DNA of 64,000 nucleotides from assembly GCA_030388825.1 (NCBI GenBank), contig CP128836.1:1-64000 (forward strand). The letters run 5' to 3'. The DNA is from Rossellomorea sp. AcN35-11 (lineage in GTDB: Bacteria > Bacillota > Bacilli > Bacillales > Bacillaceae_B). Below the pieces are notes generated by a model. That model was not told the DNA's origin. It saw only the letters and a list, made by a program, of their open reading frames with translations, and did not search any database. A program made the position numbers and the translations under genes. Positions 16,374-24,646 of the stretch are shown here, in pieces; position 1 is the stretch's first letter; each line of letters opens with the position of its first letter.

Positions 16374-16466
16374 ACAAAAAACCACATTTAGCCGGCCTCT
16401 TATCTAACGAGATCGTCTAAATGTGGTTCTCCCACTTCATCTTATTTAACTACTTGTAATTATATC
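16374..16466 (-). promoter_or_regulatory. Class B leader of the restriction-enzyme-like gene
   Basis: On the minus strand TTGATATAAT (-10 at 16459-16464) is followed 28 nt later by GGGAGAACCACATTTAG, a long loop, CTAAATGTGGTT and TTTTTG. Opening motif GGAGAAC. Confidence 0.7.
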
Positions 16467-16523
16467 AAAAAATCACACCATTCTTAACCGAAATTTTTAG
16501 AAACTAATTACAGAGTCAATAAT

Positions 16524-17183
16524 CTATCCACAATACTTTGCTTTAAACTTATCAATTTTTTTATTGTCACCTACGATTAAGAAGCAATCTGTAGGCATTA
16601 ACTCTTCGAAAGCTATATGCCCAGAAAAGGGTTCTCCATCTCTCAACAACAGCGAAACGGTTAAACCGTACTTTTTAGTGAATTTTAAGTCATTCAATGT
16701 TTTGCCCCAAAAATCAGCAGGTACTTGGACCTCTATACCACTAACCGTTTCACTAAATGTAATGTACTCCAAGATTCCTTTTGAGGTGATTTGTTTAGCA
16801 GCACGTTTTCCCGCTTCTTCTTCTGGATAAATAACAATATCAGCACCAACCGCCTCTAGAATTTCACCTGTTTCTAAGTCACTTGCTTTCGCCACAATTT
16901 CTCTAGCGGAACGATCCTTCAGCTTTTTTGTGATATAAATGGCCGAGTCTGTCGCCTCCCCAATGGCCACAAATACACTATTAAACCTTGCAATATCTAA
17001 GTCATCTAGCACACTATTTTCTTTGGCGTTTCCTAATATCGTCACATCACAGTATTCCTTTACTTCTTGGAGATTTTCTTCACTAGTGTCACATGCGATC
17101 ACTTCAACGCCTTGATAGCAAAGCTCTTGGACTACACTTTTCCCAAATCTCCCTAAACCTATAACCAGGATCCTCTTATCCAT
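16524..17183 (-). CDS. ktrA: Potassium uptake regulatory subunit (KtrA/TrkA)
   Basis: The 219-residue cytosolic RCK protein begins RILVIGLGRFGKSVVQEL, the nucleotide-binding Rossmann motif, with the acidic strand end in VIACD, and continues into an RCK_C domain (GIEVQVPADFWGKTLNDL). It forms an octameric ring gating KtrB in response to ATP/ADP and c-di-AMP. It lies 18 nt after ktrB in one operon, the reverse of the common order. Confidence 0.92.
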   Translation of the reverse strand: MDKRILVIGLGRFGKSVVQELCYQGVEVIACDTSEENLQEVKEYCDVTILGNAKENSVLDDLDIARFNSVFVAIGEATDSAIYITKKLKDRSAREIVAKASDLETGEILEAVGADIVIYPEEEAGKRAAKQITSKGILEYITFSETVSGIEVQVPADFWGKTLNDLKFTKKYGLTVSLLLRDGEPFSGHIAFEELMPTDCFLIVGDNKKIDKFKAKYCG

Positions 17184-17201
17184 ATATATACCTCCCTTTA
17201 A

Positions 17202-18515
17202 TTACCCAACAGCAATATCTTCTTTAATGTATTTCGTTTTGGTTTTCTTTTCACTAATAAATAGATAAACCCAAACAATAATGCCTACTCTTCCTACTAA
17301 CATCAATAGACTCATCCACACTTTTGTAAAGGAAGACAATTGATCTGTCACCCCAGTGGAAAGCCCGGTCGTTGTTAGAGCACTTAATATCTCGAATGCG
17401 ATCTTATCTATGCCAAAGGGTTCTACGAAACTAATTAGCACTACAGAGAAGATAAACACTCCTAAAAATCCAAAAAATATTAAAAAGGACCTCTCTACAG
17501 TTTCGTTCGGAATCGTTTTTTTAAATAAAGTGGCCTCTCCTTTCCCCCTTGCAATAGCCCATAATTTAGAAATCAAGACCGCAAAGGTTGAGGTACGAAT
17601 TCCTCCCCCACAACTACTGGATGATGCACCGATGAACATCAAAACCCCCAAGACCATGAGAGTACCAACTTGAACAGACCCTATATCAATCGAAGTAAGG
17701 CCACCATTACGGGAAGTGACTGATAAAAACCAAGCGTTTACCATTTTGTCGAAGACATTTAATTCACCAAATGTTCGGGACCACTCTGAGAACAAGAATA
17801 ATATAAATCCAAACACCAGAAGCACCCCATGCACAAAAAGATTTACTTTTGTAAATAATGTCTTTTTCCTCTTCTTAACATTCAAGAGATCCAGGATAAC
17901 CGGGAAACCCAATACCCCCAAAATTATTAGGACACTACTGATTAACAAAAAAATCGGATTTTCCTGAAATCCCATTAAACTGTTTCCAAATAAGTCAAAT
18001 CCAGCACCAGTAAAAGAGGAAACCGTGTGAAAGGTTGCCATGAACACCGAATCCATGCCAGTCCCATTCTCCTTAGATATAATTGGATAGAGGAACAAAA
18101 AACCTAAAAACTCTACCACTATTACGATAAGTAGTATTAGAATTGCAACTTTTCTAATTGATTTTATATTTCTTTGGTTTTGATCTGCCGACACCACTAA
18201 TAACTGAGATATAGAAAAATCTCTGCCGACAAAAAACAAGACATAAGTATAGAAAGCCATTATGCCAATTCCACCCACTTGGAACTCAACCATAAGAAGG
18301 AGCTGCCCCCAGACACTCAATTCCTTTGTAATATCTATAGTGGATAGACCTGTTACACTCATCCCACTTGCAGATAAGAACAAAGCATCTATAAAACCAA
18401 TTCCCGATTCATTTGCAAATGGTTGCATAAACATAAAAGTAAAAAACAAGATTCCCAAAGTATATATCATCAAAATTGGTTTTAGTGGAGACATTCTATT
18501 AGATGTTTTATACAA
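17202..18515 (-). CDS. ktrB: Potassium uptake channel subunit (KtrB/TrkH)
   Basis: The 437-residue membrane protein has the four pore-like repeats of the Trk/Ktr family, with filter glycines in SASGMSVTGLSTIDI, HTVSSFTGAGFDLF, TSRNGGLTSIDIG and LTTTGLSTGVTD. It is the K+ (with Na+) uptake pore that partners KtrA. The start is TTG at 18515 after GAAGGA. No pump or ATPase subunit is nearby, as expected for Ktr. Confidence 0.93.
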   Translation of the reverse strand: MYKTSNRMSPLKPILMIYTLGILFFTFMFMQPFANESGIGFIDALFLSASGMSVTGLSTIDITKELSVWGQLLLMVEFQVGGIGIMAFYTYVLFFVGRDFSISQLLVVSADQNQRNIKSIRKVAILILLIVIVVEFLGFLFLYPIISKENGTGMDSVFMATFHTVSSFTGAGFDLFGNSLMGFQENPIFLLISSVLIILGVLGFPVILDLLNVKKRKKTLFTKVNLFVHGVLLVFGFILFLFSEWSRTFGELNVFDKMVNAWFLSVTSRNGGLTSIDIGSVQVGTLMVLGVLMFIGASSSSCGGGIRTSTFAVLISKLWAIARGKGEATLFKKTIPNETVERSFLIFFGFLGVFIFSVVLISFVEPFGIDKIAFEILSALTTTGLSTGVTDQLSSFTKVWMSLLMLVGRVGIIVWVYLFISEKKTKTKYIKEDIAVG

Positions 18516-18540
18516 CGATCCTTCACCCCATTCACTAAAT

Positions 18541-18578
18541 AAACACCCGCTACCTCTAACTTAAGAGCGAAGCGGGCA
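18541..18578 (-). terminator. Terminator-like hairpin between the 39-residue gene and ktrB
   Basis: The minus strand reads GCCCGCTTCGCTCT, a loop, AGAGGTAGCGGGTGTTTATTT. It ends the upstream small gene but lies right before ktrB, so it may also act as a leader hairpin. It has no GRAGNAC opening. Confidence 0.55.
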
Positions 18579-18582
18579 AACA

Positions 18583-18702
18583 CTACATAAACTGTTTAAT
18601 TATTTTTATCCAACCGAAAAAGGATATCCAAAGCGGTATGCTGATGATCGTTCCCCAAAACATACCCATTAAAATATTCCCATCTTCTTGCATCAACTCC
18701 AT
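18583..18702 (-). CDS. 39-residue single-span membrane peptide
   Basis: ATG at 18702 opens MELMQEDGNILMGMFWGTII then SIPLWISFFGWIKIIKQFM, one membrane helix with a basic tail. An in-frame ATG at 18693 also follows GATGGAG. The gene starts 3 nt after the SEC-C protein stop and is probably translationally coupled to it. Confidence 0.55.
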   Translation of the reverse strand: MELMQEDGNILMGMFWGTIISIPLWISFFGWIKIIKQFM

Positions 18703-18705
18703 CAC

Positions 18706-19710
18706 CTAGCTCGCCATATTATCTTCCATTCCAGCTGTAAGTTTTCGGTAGTTACTAGAAACTGTACCTGGAGATACACCATACTCCTTTGCTATTTGAG
18801 ACTGAGTGACAGATTCTTCTGGCATATGCACTTTATGTACCATGTATTCTAAGCCCGCCGCTACAGCCTCAACTTTCTTAACATACGGCCTTTCACGGAG
18901 ACAATACTCTTTCCAATGATTGAATCCTTTAAGGATAATTTCATTTTTCACTTCTTTTTCGGCCATATTATACAAATATGTTTTGGCCACCTCTTCATAT
19001 TGAGGGTTATCCAATTTGGCCGCTTCCATTCCATGACCAAGAGTTTGAATTAAGAATTCAGGGTAATTCATTTCCATCCCACCGTCTTTCGAAACGACTT
19101 CTTTCATATAATCGATTAGGATGTCTTTGTCATGTTGGTAAAGTTTCACCACGTTATAAAGAAACGTGTAATGATTCATGTAAGGAATCAAAGTCCCTAC
19201 GAGTAAACTACCTTTAATAAAGGTGTCTCCTTGAACGATTACTTTGTATCTTTCTCCACCAACAACATCTACTGCAATGAATTCGTTTTCCGAATCAGCA
19301 ACCTCTAATACTTCATAGACACTCGGCAAACATGATCCCCATAAAGCCAACTTTTCTTTAGTCGCAGCAAACACTTTATATTTAACCCGATCAAAAACAT
19401 TCTCATAAATCGTCCGATTCCCTTTTAGGACCGGCACAAAATTAATTAACCAAGGAATCAGACCGCCAGTGTAGATATTTTGAACCTCCTGGTTTCCTGC
19501 AGCAAAGTCTCCTCTATAACCCCTAGCTACCTTATCAATATCACTTACGTAATATTCTTTAATAAACTGTACGAAATGCTTATGAATATCATTCAGTTGA
19601 AGATCCACTAATTCCGGTCTATTAACATCAGGGTTTGATGAGCCGCAACACCTCTTATATTTTTTCCCACTCCCACAATTACATGGTTGATTTCGCTTTA
19701 TTTTACTCAA
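18706..19710 (-). CDS. SEC-C motif protein with C-terminal HTH
   Basis: The N-terminus NQPCNCGSGKKYKRCCGSS is a SEC-C zinc knuckle of the type found at the SecA tail and in many stand-alone proteins. The C-terminus (VTQSQIAKEYGVSPGTVSSNYRKL) is a helix-turn-helix. The roughly 230-residue middle part is unassigned. ATG at 19710 follows AAGGGG. A good class A promoter precedes it. Confidence 0.82.
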   Translation of the reverse strand: MSKIKRNQPCNCGSGKKYKRCCGSSNPDVNRPELVDLQLNDIHKHFVQFIKEYYVSDIDKVARGYRGDFAAGNQEVQNIYTGGLIPWLINFVPVLKGNRTIYENVFDRVKYKVFAATKEKLALWGSCLPSVYEVLEVADSENEFIAVDVVGGERYKVIVQGDTFIKGSLLVGTLIPYMNHYTFLYNVVKLYQHDKDILIDYMKEVVSKDGGMEMNYPEFLIQTLGHGMEAAKLDNPQYEEVAKTYLYNMAEKEVKNEIILKGFNHWKEYCLRERPYVKKVEAVAAGLEYMVHKVHMPEESVTQSQIAKEYGVSPGTVSSNYRKLTAGMEDNMAS

Positions 19711-19743
19711 TGACTAGCACCCCTTGATGGTTTTGATATATTC

Positions 19744-19784
19744 ATATTACATGGACATAAATTAGATGGCGAAGATAAGCGAAA
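19744..19784 (-). promoter_or_regulatory. Class A promoter of the SEC-C gene
   Basis: On the minus strand TTTCGCTT and TTCGCCAT lie one turn apart, then 16 nt, then TAATAT. It is one of the cleanest copies. Confidence 0.8.
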
Positions 19785-19786
19785 AC

Positions 19787-19818
19787 AAAAGAGCCACCCC
19801 TTTATGGAATGACTCTTT
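19787..19818 (-). terminator. Terminator of the DUF5667 gene
   Basis: The minus strand pairs AAGAGTCATTCC with the GGGTGGCTCTT side and continues TTG. It abuts the class A site of the SEC-C gene. Confidence 0.55.
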
Positions 19819-19822
19819 CCAA

Positions 19823-20791
19823 CTAATCACCCGAACTCCTCGTGTGTTCAGTTTTTTCTTCCCTTTTTTCTTTCCCCTTTCCCCTTTCTTCTTTTTTGCT
19901 CTTCTTCTCTTTATCCTCTTCTTTAGTTTTATTTTCCTTTTTAGTCCTGCGTTCATCAGGTATATCCATTTTACGTTTAGCACCTACCAGTTTCTCTGCT
20001 ACCTCCACTTCTCCACTCTCTACTTCTTGCTTCTTAGAGAAATTATCTTCCGATTTTATTTTGGGACTATCTTTAATCTTCTTATTTTCTGTGTCTAATT
20101 TCTCCTGTTTCTTTTCAATTCTCCACTCTTTTTTTGATTCGTGTTTTTTCACCTGTTTTTCACGATGCTCTTTTATCCTAGTAATATTCTTAGTTAAGGC
20201 TTCTTTTGCCTTCTTATTCTCAACATTATCTAAAGCAACCTGCAATGATGCTAAATTAGTTTCTAACTTTTCCTCCAACTTAGGAACTCTATCTTCAGAA
20301 AAAGATTTTTCATCACTTGTTTTAATTACAGTATCAAACTTCTCCAAAGCCTCTTCTTGTTGCTCCACTGCCCTTTCTAATGTTTTTCTTGCCTCTTCTT
20401 TATTACCTTCATCATACAAAGCTTCCGCCTCTTGAATTCTCTCTTCAGTAAAAGAGGCTAGTAACTCTGCATCCTTTTCTTCATCAAATGTGAAAGCAAG
20501 TTGAACATTCTCTTTTAATGTTTTAAGGAAATATAGCATATCACCAGGCAATAGCGAAGGTGCATCCTCCTTTGCTTTTTTATCGCTACCTACAGACCCA
20601 TCACTCTCTTCTATGTCTTCAAGAGACATCTCCACCTGAGCCCTCGCCTCCACTTTAACTTCTTTTTCTTCACTTTCAACTCCCTCATTTTCATTCGCAA
20701 ACACTCCCCCTCCCCCTAAAGAGAAGGCAGTTGCCATAACTGTTGTCGCTACAACGTTACGCACCCCTTTATGGAATTGACCTTTATCCAT
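19823..20791 (-). CDS. Secreted DUF5667-type protein with charged tail
   Basis: The 322-residue protein has an N-terminal signal peptide (VVATTVMATAFSLGGGGVFA), then a helical DUF5667-like domain (LLPGDMLYFLKTLKENVQLAFTFDEEKDAELLASFTEERIQEAEAL). The last 120 residues are almost pure Lys/Glu helix. Such proteins are exported and of unknown role. ATG at 20791 follows GGGGGGATAAAGG; a class B leader precedes it. Confidence 0.85.
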   Translation of the reverse strand: MDKGQFHKGVRNVVATTVMATAFSLGGGGVFANENEGVESEEKEVKVEARAQVEMSLEDIEESDGSVGSDKKAKEDAPSLLPGDMLYFLKTLKENVQLAFTFDEEKDAELLASFTEERIQEAEALYDEGNKEEARKTLERAVEQQEEALEKFDTVIKTSDEKSFSEDRVPKLEEKLETNLASLQVALDNVENKKAKEALTKNITRIKEHREKQVKKHESKKEWRIEKKQEKLDTENKKIKDSPKIKSEDNFSKKQEVESGEVEVAEKLVGAKRKMDIPDERRTKKENKTKEEDKEKKSKKEERGKGKEKREEKTEHTRSSGD

Positions 20792-20815
20792 CCTTTATCC
20801 CCCCAATAATATTCA

Positions 20816-20880
20816 ATAAAAAAAGCACCCAGATTAGTTAATCCGTAGTGCTTCCACGATATTTAATTCAATTATAATAA
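20816..20880 (-). promoter_or_regulatory. Class B leader of the DUF5667 gene
   Basis: On the minus strand TTATTATAATTG precedes GTGGAAGCACTACGGATT, a loop, AATCTGGGTGCT and TTTTTTA. Opening motif GAAGCAC. Confidence 0.7.
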
Positions 20881-20933
20881 GCAAAAGTGAATATACTCAA
20901 CCCCTATGAAACCGAAGGAACCTTCGAATCATA

Positions 20934-21563
20934 TTAGGCAACACTGTTTATTTCATTTAATTTTGCATTAACCAACTCAACCACTTTAACCGCATCCTCC
21001 GGTTTACTGATATCATACTTATCGATATCAATAGTTAGCACTGGACTCTTATCATATGTCTTAATCCATTCTTGATATTTCCTATGGAGAGCTTTGTAGT
21101 AAGCAATATCACTTTCTTGTTGTTCGTATTCCCTTCCCCTTTTAGCAATACGGAAAAGAGTTGTCTCAAATGAACCACTTAGATAGATTAATAATTTCGG
21201 CCTACCATTTCGAGTTACTTCTAAATCTTCTAGAATATTATCTAGTAAATCTAGGTAAGTATGATATTCAATTTCTGTCATATTACCTTGTTCATAAGCT
21301 AGCAAAGCAAAAATTGCATCCTCATAAATGGAACGATCCATAATGCTAAATTCATATGTTAAAGCCTTCTTAGAGGCCCTATACCTACTATTTATGAAAT
21401 AAATTTGAAGCGGAAACGCCCACTTCTTTTTATCATAATAAAATTTATCGAGAAGCGGATTGTCTTCTACACTCTCATAAAGAACATTGTACCCCAATTC
21501 CCTACCAAGCAATTCCGATATACTACTTTTACCCGCACCGATTGGACCCGCCATTATAATCAA
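20934..21563 (-). CDS. Deoxynucleoside kinase (dGK/dAK type)
   Basis: The 209-residue P-loop kinase has IIMAGPIGAGKSSISELLG, the base-binding YESVEDNPLLDKFY, the catalytic DRSIYEDAIFA and the lid RIAKRGREYEQQ. It phosphorylates purine or pyrimidine deoxynucleosides for dNTP salvage. The start is TTG at 21563 after AGGGAGTGG. It is one of several dNTP-supply genes in the window. Confidence 0.9.
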   Translation of the reverse strand: MIIMAGPIGAGKSSISELLGRELGYNVLYESVEDNPLLDKFYYDKKKWAFPLQIYFINSRYRASKKALTYEFSIMDRSIYEDAIFALLAYEQGNMTEIEYHTYLDLLDNILEDLEVTRNGRPKLLIYLSGSFETTLFRIAKRGREYEQQESDIAYYKALHRKYQEWIKTYDKSPVLTIDIDKYDISKPEDAVKVVELVNAKLNEINSVA

Positions 21564-21618
21564 ACAACCACTCCCTCTATTAAACAGATTAGCAAGCTAA
21601 ACTCTAAAGACCTACGCT

Positions 21619-21927
21619 TTAATTCACATTGACAACCTCTTGAGCACAGACGTAACCCTCTATCAAATTTCTCATTTCCTTATATACAGAATAGAAATGA
21701 TACTCATTAAATATAAAATACCTTTCTATTACGATTTCGCGTCCAATCCCTTTAATTACAGCAGTTCCCATTTCTCCATCAGGATCTACAAAAGAACGTA
21801 TTTTTAGTTTTTCATACACTTCAACTTCAGAGGTCCAAAGACTTAAAGAGTCCACCCAACTAAAACCCATATCTTTTAAGAACCATACGTTTTCAGGGGT
21901 GAGAACACCATTTGTTGACATAAACAT
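21619..21927 (-). CDS. Unknown 102-residue protein
   Basis: The product contains GVLTPENVWFLKDMGFSWVDSL and EIVIERYFIFNEYHFYSVYKEMRNLIEGYV. No membrane segment or known motif. ATG at 21927 follows GAGGAGCG. It lies upstream of the deoxynucleoside kinase and has its own class A promoter, which may also serve the kinase. Confidence 0.75.
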   Translation of the reverse strand: MFMSTNGVLTPENVWFLKDMGFSWVDSLSLWTSEVEVYEKLKIRSFVDPDGEMGTAVIKGIGREIVIERYFIFNEYHFYSVYKEMRNLIEGYVCAQEVVNVN

Positions 21928-21966
21928 TGTCGCTCCTCGTCTATATTCGATCTATTCCTGGAAAAC

Positions 21967-22007
21967 AATATACCACCGTGATTTAGAAATGGCGAAAGCT
22001 AGGGAAA
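21967..22007 (-). promoter_or_regulatory. Class A promoter of the 21619-21927 gene
   Basis: On the minus strand TTTCCCTA and TTCGCCAT lie one turn apart, then 16 nt, then TATATT. Confidence 0.78.
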
Positions 22008-22053
22008 TTTAATAAAGGGATATACGTGTATACGCATATCCCTTCCATTGAAT

Positions 22054-23160
22054 TTACTTAATAACTAACATTGTTGAAGTTTGGTTAATGTGGCCCAAGA
22101 AAGCTTCTCCATACGTACTAAATCCAGCGGTTGGGTAATCAGAGAAAACATTTCCGTATTCTTCCGTTAATCCTTTATTCTTAAGTTCTAGCGTCCTTAA
22201 AATACAGTGGAAGTTAACGATACCGCTGATTGAACCTAATTCCTTTTCTTTATCTCTTAATGCCTTGGCTGTATCCTCAACTATATCAAGCCCTTTAAGG
22301 ACATTCACTTCCATACCCTCAAGGATTTGACAATAGAACACAACCTTTTGTCCATCCACACGTTGAGGACTACGAACGAATATCTCCTCTCCCGCCACAA
22401 GACCTAAGGGATTGGACATGAAGAAATCCTCTAATTCAGACTCCTTAACACCAATAGCCTCTGCATACGCTTCAGTTGCTGGTTTACCGTTAAACTCTAA
22501 TACAGTTCGAGTTTCTTCATCAACCTTTGTAGCAACTAACTTTTTATCCAAAACATCGAAGGACTGCGTTTTAATGAAATCAAACTCAGCCTTCATTTTC
22601 AATAACGCTAAAATGGCAGCATTATGGTAGGTTTGACCTTTATAATAAAGAGTCGTTTGTTCAAACTTTAGATCATCACCAGCCGAACCTCCAACAAATA
22701 GAATGTCAGTAGATTCTCCGATACGCTCCATTAAGTCTTCTTCAGACAAAGATAGACCATCAAAAAGCACGATCCCTGCATACTTTTGGAAATCCATGTC
22801 CATTGGTTTTTCACCATAGTATTCTTCAAATGAACGGAATGCACCCTTCACATCCCCATCAGCACCTGCATCTTCAACAACTTCGATTTTCACGTCCTCT
22901 ACAACTTCTGACGAAAGAGCCATAGCTGAAACAGCACCGTCACTCATCACACCGCTTGCAAGCTCTCCCGAAGTTGTGGCACCTATCACTTCTACACCTG
23001 GGAACAGATCATGAAGACCTTCACTTAGCTTCTTTGTATCGTGTTGACTAGAAGAAAACACCATCAACACTTTTGTATCAAATCCTTTTAGACCTGTTTC
23101 AAAATCCGAAAGAATTCCTTTTAACTCCTTTTTATCACTAAATATTTGTTTCGCTTTCAT
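22054..23160 (-). CDS. FIST-domain sensory protein
   Basis: The 368-residue cytosolic protein has a FIST_N half (VLMVFSSSQHDTKKL, GATTSGELASGVMSDGAVS) and a FIST_C half (SGIVNFHCILRTLELKNKG, GFSTYGEAFLGHINQTSTMLVI). FIST domains bind small ligands, perhaps amino acids, and are usually tied to chemotaxis or two-component signalling. No output domain is attached. It follows a 65-residue gene by 20 nt in one operon. A chemoreceptor lies nearby on the other strand. Confidence 0.9.
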   Translation of the reverse strand: MKAKQIFSDKKELKGILSDFETGLKGFDTKVLMVFSSSQHDTKKLSEGLHDLFPGVEVIGATTSGELASGVMSDGAVSAMALSSEVVEDVKIEVVEDAGADGDVKGAFRSFEEYYGEKPMDMDFQKYAGIVLFDGLSLSEEDLMERIGESTDILFVGGSAGDDLKFEQTTLYYKGQTYHNAAILALLKMKAEFDFIKTQSFDVLDKKLVATKVDEETRTVLEFNGKPATEAYAEAIGVKESELEDFFMSNPLGLVAGEEIFVRSPQRVDGQKVVFYCQILEGMEVNVLKGLDIVEDTAKALRDKEKELGSISGIVNFHCILRTLELKNKGLTEEYGNVFSDYPTAGFSTYGEAFLGHINQTSTMLVIK

Positions 23161-23180
23161 AGTTAATTGCCTCCCCTTTT

Positions 23181-23378
23181 TTAAATGACTACTCCTAATT
23201 CCTTAGCCAACGACTCTAATTTTGTAATTACTGCCGGATCATCCGGTGTTGAACTAGTAAACTTATCCGGGTTAATTCCCTTTAATGTAAGTTTAGTTCT
23301 TGTTGTTTTCTCCAGAGTCGGATTTCCTTTACTTCGATCCTGGATTATCTTATCAATGATGGCCTTTGCTTTCCCCAT
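23181..23378 (-). CDS. Small protein co-encoded with FIST
   Basis: The 65-residue product starts MGKAKAIIDKIIQDRSKGNP and ends ITKLESLAKELGVVI. The start at 23378 follows GGGGGTG; a longer frame to 23414 would include the leader hairpin and is rejected. It heads the FIST operon and may be a partner; the function is unknown. Confidence 0.75.
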   Translation of the reverse strand: MGKAKAIIDKIIQDRSKGNPTLEKTTRTKLTLKGINPDKFTSSTPDDPAVITKLESLAKELGVVI

Positions 23379-23397
23379 AGTTACACCCCCATAGACA

Positions 23398-23475
23398 CAA
23401 AAAAAACACCGCATCTCTATTTAGAGATACGGTGCTTCCGTCGTTTTATTTTTATCTAACAAGTATCATTATACA
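23398..23475 (-). promoter_or_regulatory. Class B leader of the FIST operon
   Basis: On the minus strand GTATAAT (23468-23473) is followed 28 nt later by GGAAGCACCGTATCTC, a short loop, GAGATGCGGTGT and TTTTTTTG. The upstream gene has its own terminator at 23525-23555, so this hairpin is not needed to end it. Confidence 0.75.
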
Positions 23476-23524
23476 AAAGACTTTGTACCTTGACTACAAC
23501 AGTAAATTATTTTGAATTTTCTAA

Positions 23525-23555
23525 ATAAAAAAGGGTATGCATTTACTGCATATCC
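23525..23555 (-). terminator. Terminator of the zinc-ribbon gene
   Basis: The minus strand reads GGATATGCAGT, a short loop, ATGCATACC and TTTTTTATTT, just after the stop at 23563. Confidence 0.75.
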
Positions 23556-23562
23556 CTGGTCT

Positions 23563-23703
23563 TTAAGCTTCTTTTTTAAATACAAGTGAATTTTCATAAC
23601 CATTATCGCATTCACTACATAAAGCAAGATTCGTTCTAACTCCAACACTAGGTACTTCACGTATTACTTTGATTTTATTTTGTTTACAAGATTCACATAA
23701 CAT
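23563..23703 (-). CDS. 46-residue zinc-ribbon protein
   Basis: ATG at 23703 follows AGGAGTG. The peptide has two Cys pairs, MLCESCKQNK and LALCSECDNG, spaced as a zinc ribbon. A class A promoter precedes and a terminator follows. Many such proteins bind nucleic acid or RNA polymerase; no specific role is claimed. Confidence 0.7.
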   Translation of the reverse strand: MLCESCKQNKIKVIREVPSVGVRTNLALCSECDNGYENSLVFKKEA

Positions 23704-23740
23704 TTTCGTTTCACTCCTATGTTTCAATTACATAATCATT

Positions 23741-23781
23741 AATATAACACCTCGCTTATCTGATGGCTAAAAGAAGCGACA
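23741..23781 (-). promoter_or_regulatory. Class A promoter of the zinc-rib​bon gene
   Basis: On the minus strand TGTCGCTT and TAGCCAT lie one turn apart, then N16-17, then TATATT. Confidence 0.75.
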
Positions 23782-23865
23782 AGTTTTTTTACTTCACTTA
23801 TACTACCTTGCACTTCTCTTATTTGTTTATAATATATGTATCAAAATCACAGAGGAGATCTATAA

Positions 23866-24465
23866 ATGAACATTCAACTTTGGAATCAAATAGCTCAGAT
23901 ACAACTTATGCGAAGCGTTGGTCCCCACCAACCACCATCAACTGATCTTTTTTCATCTTTATTTTCAGAACTATTACAAAGCCATTTGCAAATAACAGAG
24001 AAACAGACATATAAACCCAATCACAAATCCCACCCCATTCCTTTATCACCACAAGGGGCACTTAATCAAACCCTCCCTTCCAGCCCAAAGGATATTAACT
24101 CATATGTTGATATTGCAGCTAACAAATACAACCTTGACCCTAAACTCCTCCACGCAGTAATCAAACAAGAGTCAAATTACGATCCCAACGCTACAAGTCA
24201 CGCAGGGGCTCAAGGGTTAATGCAGTTAATGCCTAATACTGCAGAAGGTTTAGGCGTAAAGAACAGCCTAAACCCATTAGAGAATGTTATGGGAGGAGCT
24301 AAGTATCTACGACAGATGTTAGATAGGTATGACGGTGACACTAAACTCGCATTAGCAGCTTATAATGCTGGTCCCGGTAATGTTGATAAGCATGGAGGTA
24401 TCCCTCCATTTAAAGAGACACAAGCCTATGTACCAAAAGTCATGAATTACTACACGAGAGCATAG
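23866..24465 (+). CDS. Lytic transglycosylase (SLT family, YjbJ/CwlQ-like)
   Basis: The C-terminal 120 residues are an SLT domain with catalytic Glu in LLHAVIKQESNYDPNA, the family motifs GAQGLMQLMPNTAEGLG and LALAAYNAGPGNVDKHGGIP. It cleaves glycan strands of peptidoglycan. The N-terminus has no signal peptide, like CwlQ-type enzymes, and is about 80 residues of low conservation. ATG at 23866 follows GAGGAG; TATAAT lies at about 23831. There is no leader hairpin. Confidence 0.9.
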   Translation: MNIQLWNQIAQIQLMRSVGPHQPPSTDLFSSLFSELLQSHLQITEKQTYKPNHKSHPIPLSPQGALNQTLPSSPKDINSYVDIAANKYNLDPKLLHAVIKQESNYDPNATSHAGAQGLMQLMPNTAEGLGVKNSLNPLENVMGGAKYLRQMLDRYDGDTKLALAAYNAGPGNVDKHGGIPPFKETQAYVPKVMNYYTRA

Positions 24466-24540
24466 CACGTATATACTAAACTATTCCTCTGAATAATCAG
24501 AAAAAACATTTCCAGGTGATTCACCTGCCCAATCTATAGT

Positions 24541-24614
24541 GGTATAATGTACACATCTAACAGCGGGAGAACCGTGACTCTTTAAGGATACCCTTCTAGC
24601 GTCACGGTTTTTTT
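24541..24614 (+). promoter_or_regulatory. Class B leader on the plus strand (chemoreceptor gene)
   Basis: GTGGTATAAT (24540-24548) is followed 20 nt later by GCGGGAGAACCGTGAC, a loop, GTCACGG and TTTTTTTG, then GGAAAGGAA and ATG 24647. It shows that the element also works on the plus strand and lies between promoter and gene. Confidence 0.8.
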
Positions 24615-24646
24615 GTGCAAAAATTCAAGCGGAAAGGAATTAAACA

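Noticed and set aside
19842..20435. A 197-codon plus-strand frame opposite the DUF5667 gene
   Set aside because: A Ser/Phe/Leu-rich shadow of the Lys/Glu-rich tail; no start signal or domain.
24541..24614. Resemblance of the GCGGGAGAACCGC leader opening to a T-box sequence (AGGGUGGNACCGCG)
   Set aside because: The leaders are only 40-90 nt, lack stem I and a specifier, and the match is partial. They cannot be T-box riboswitches.
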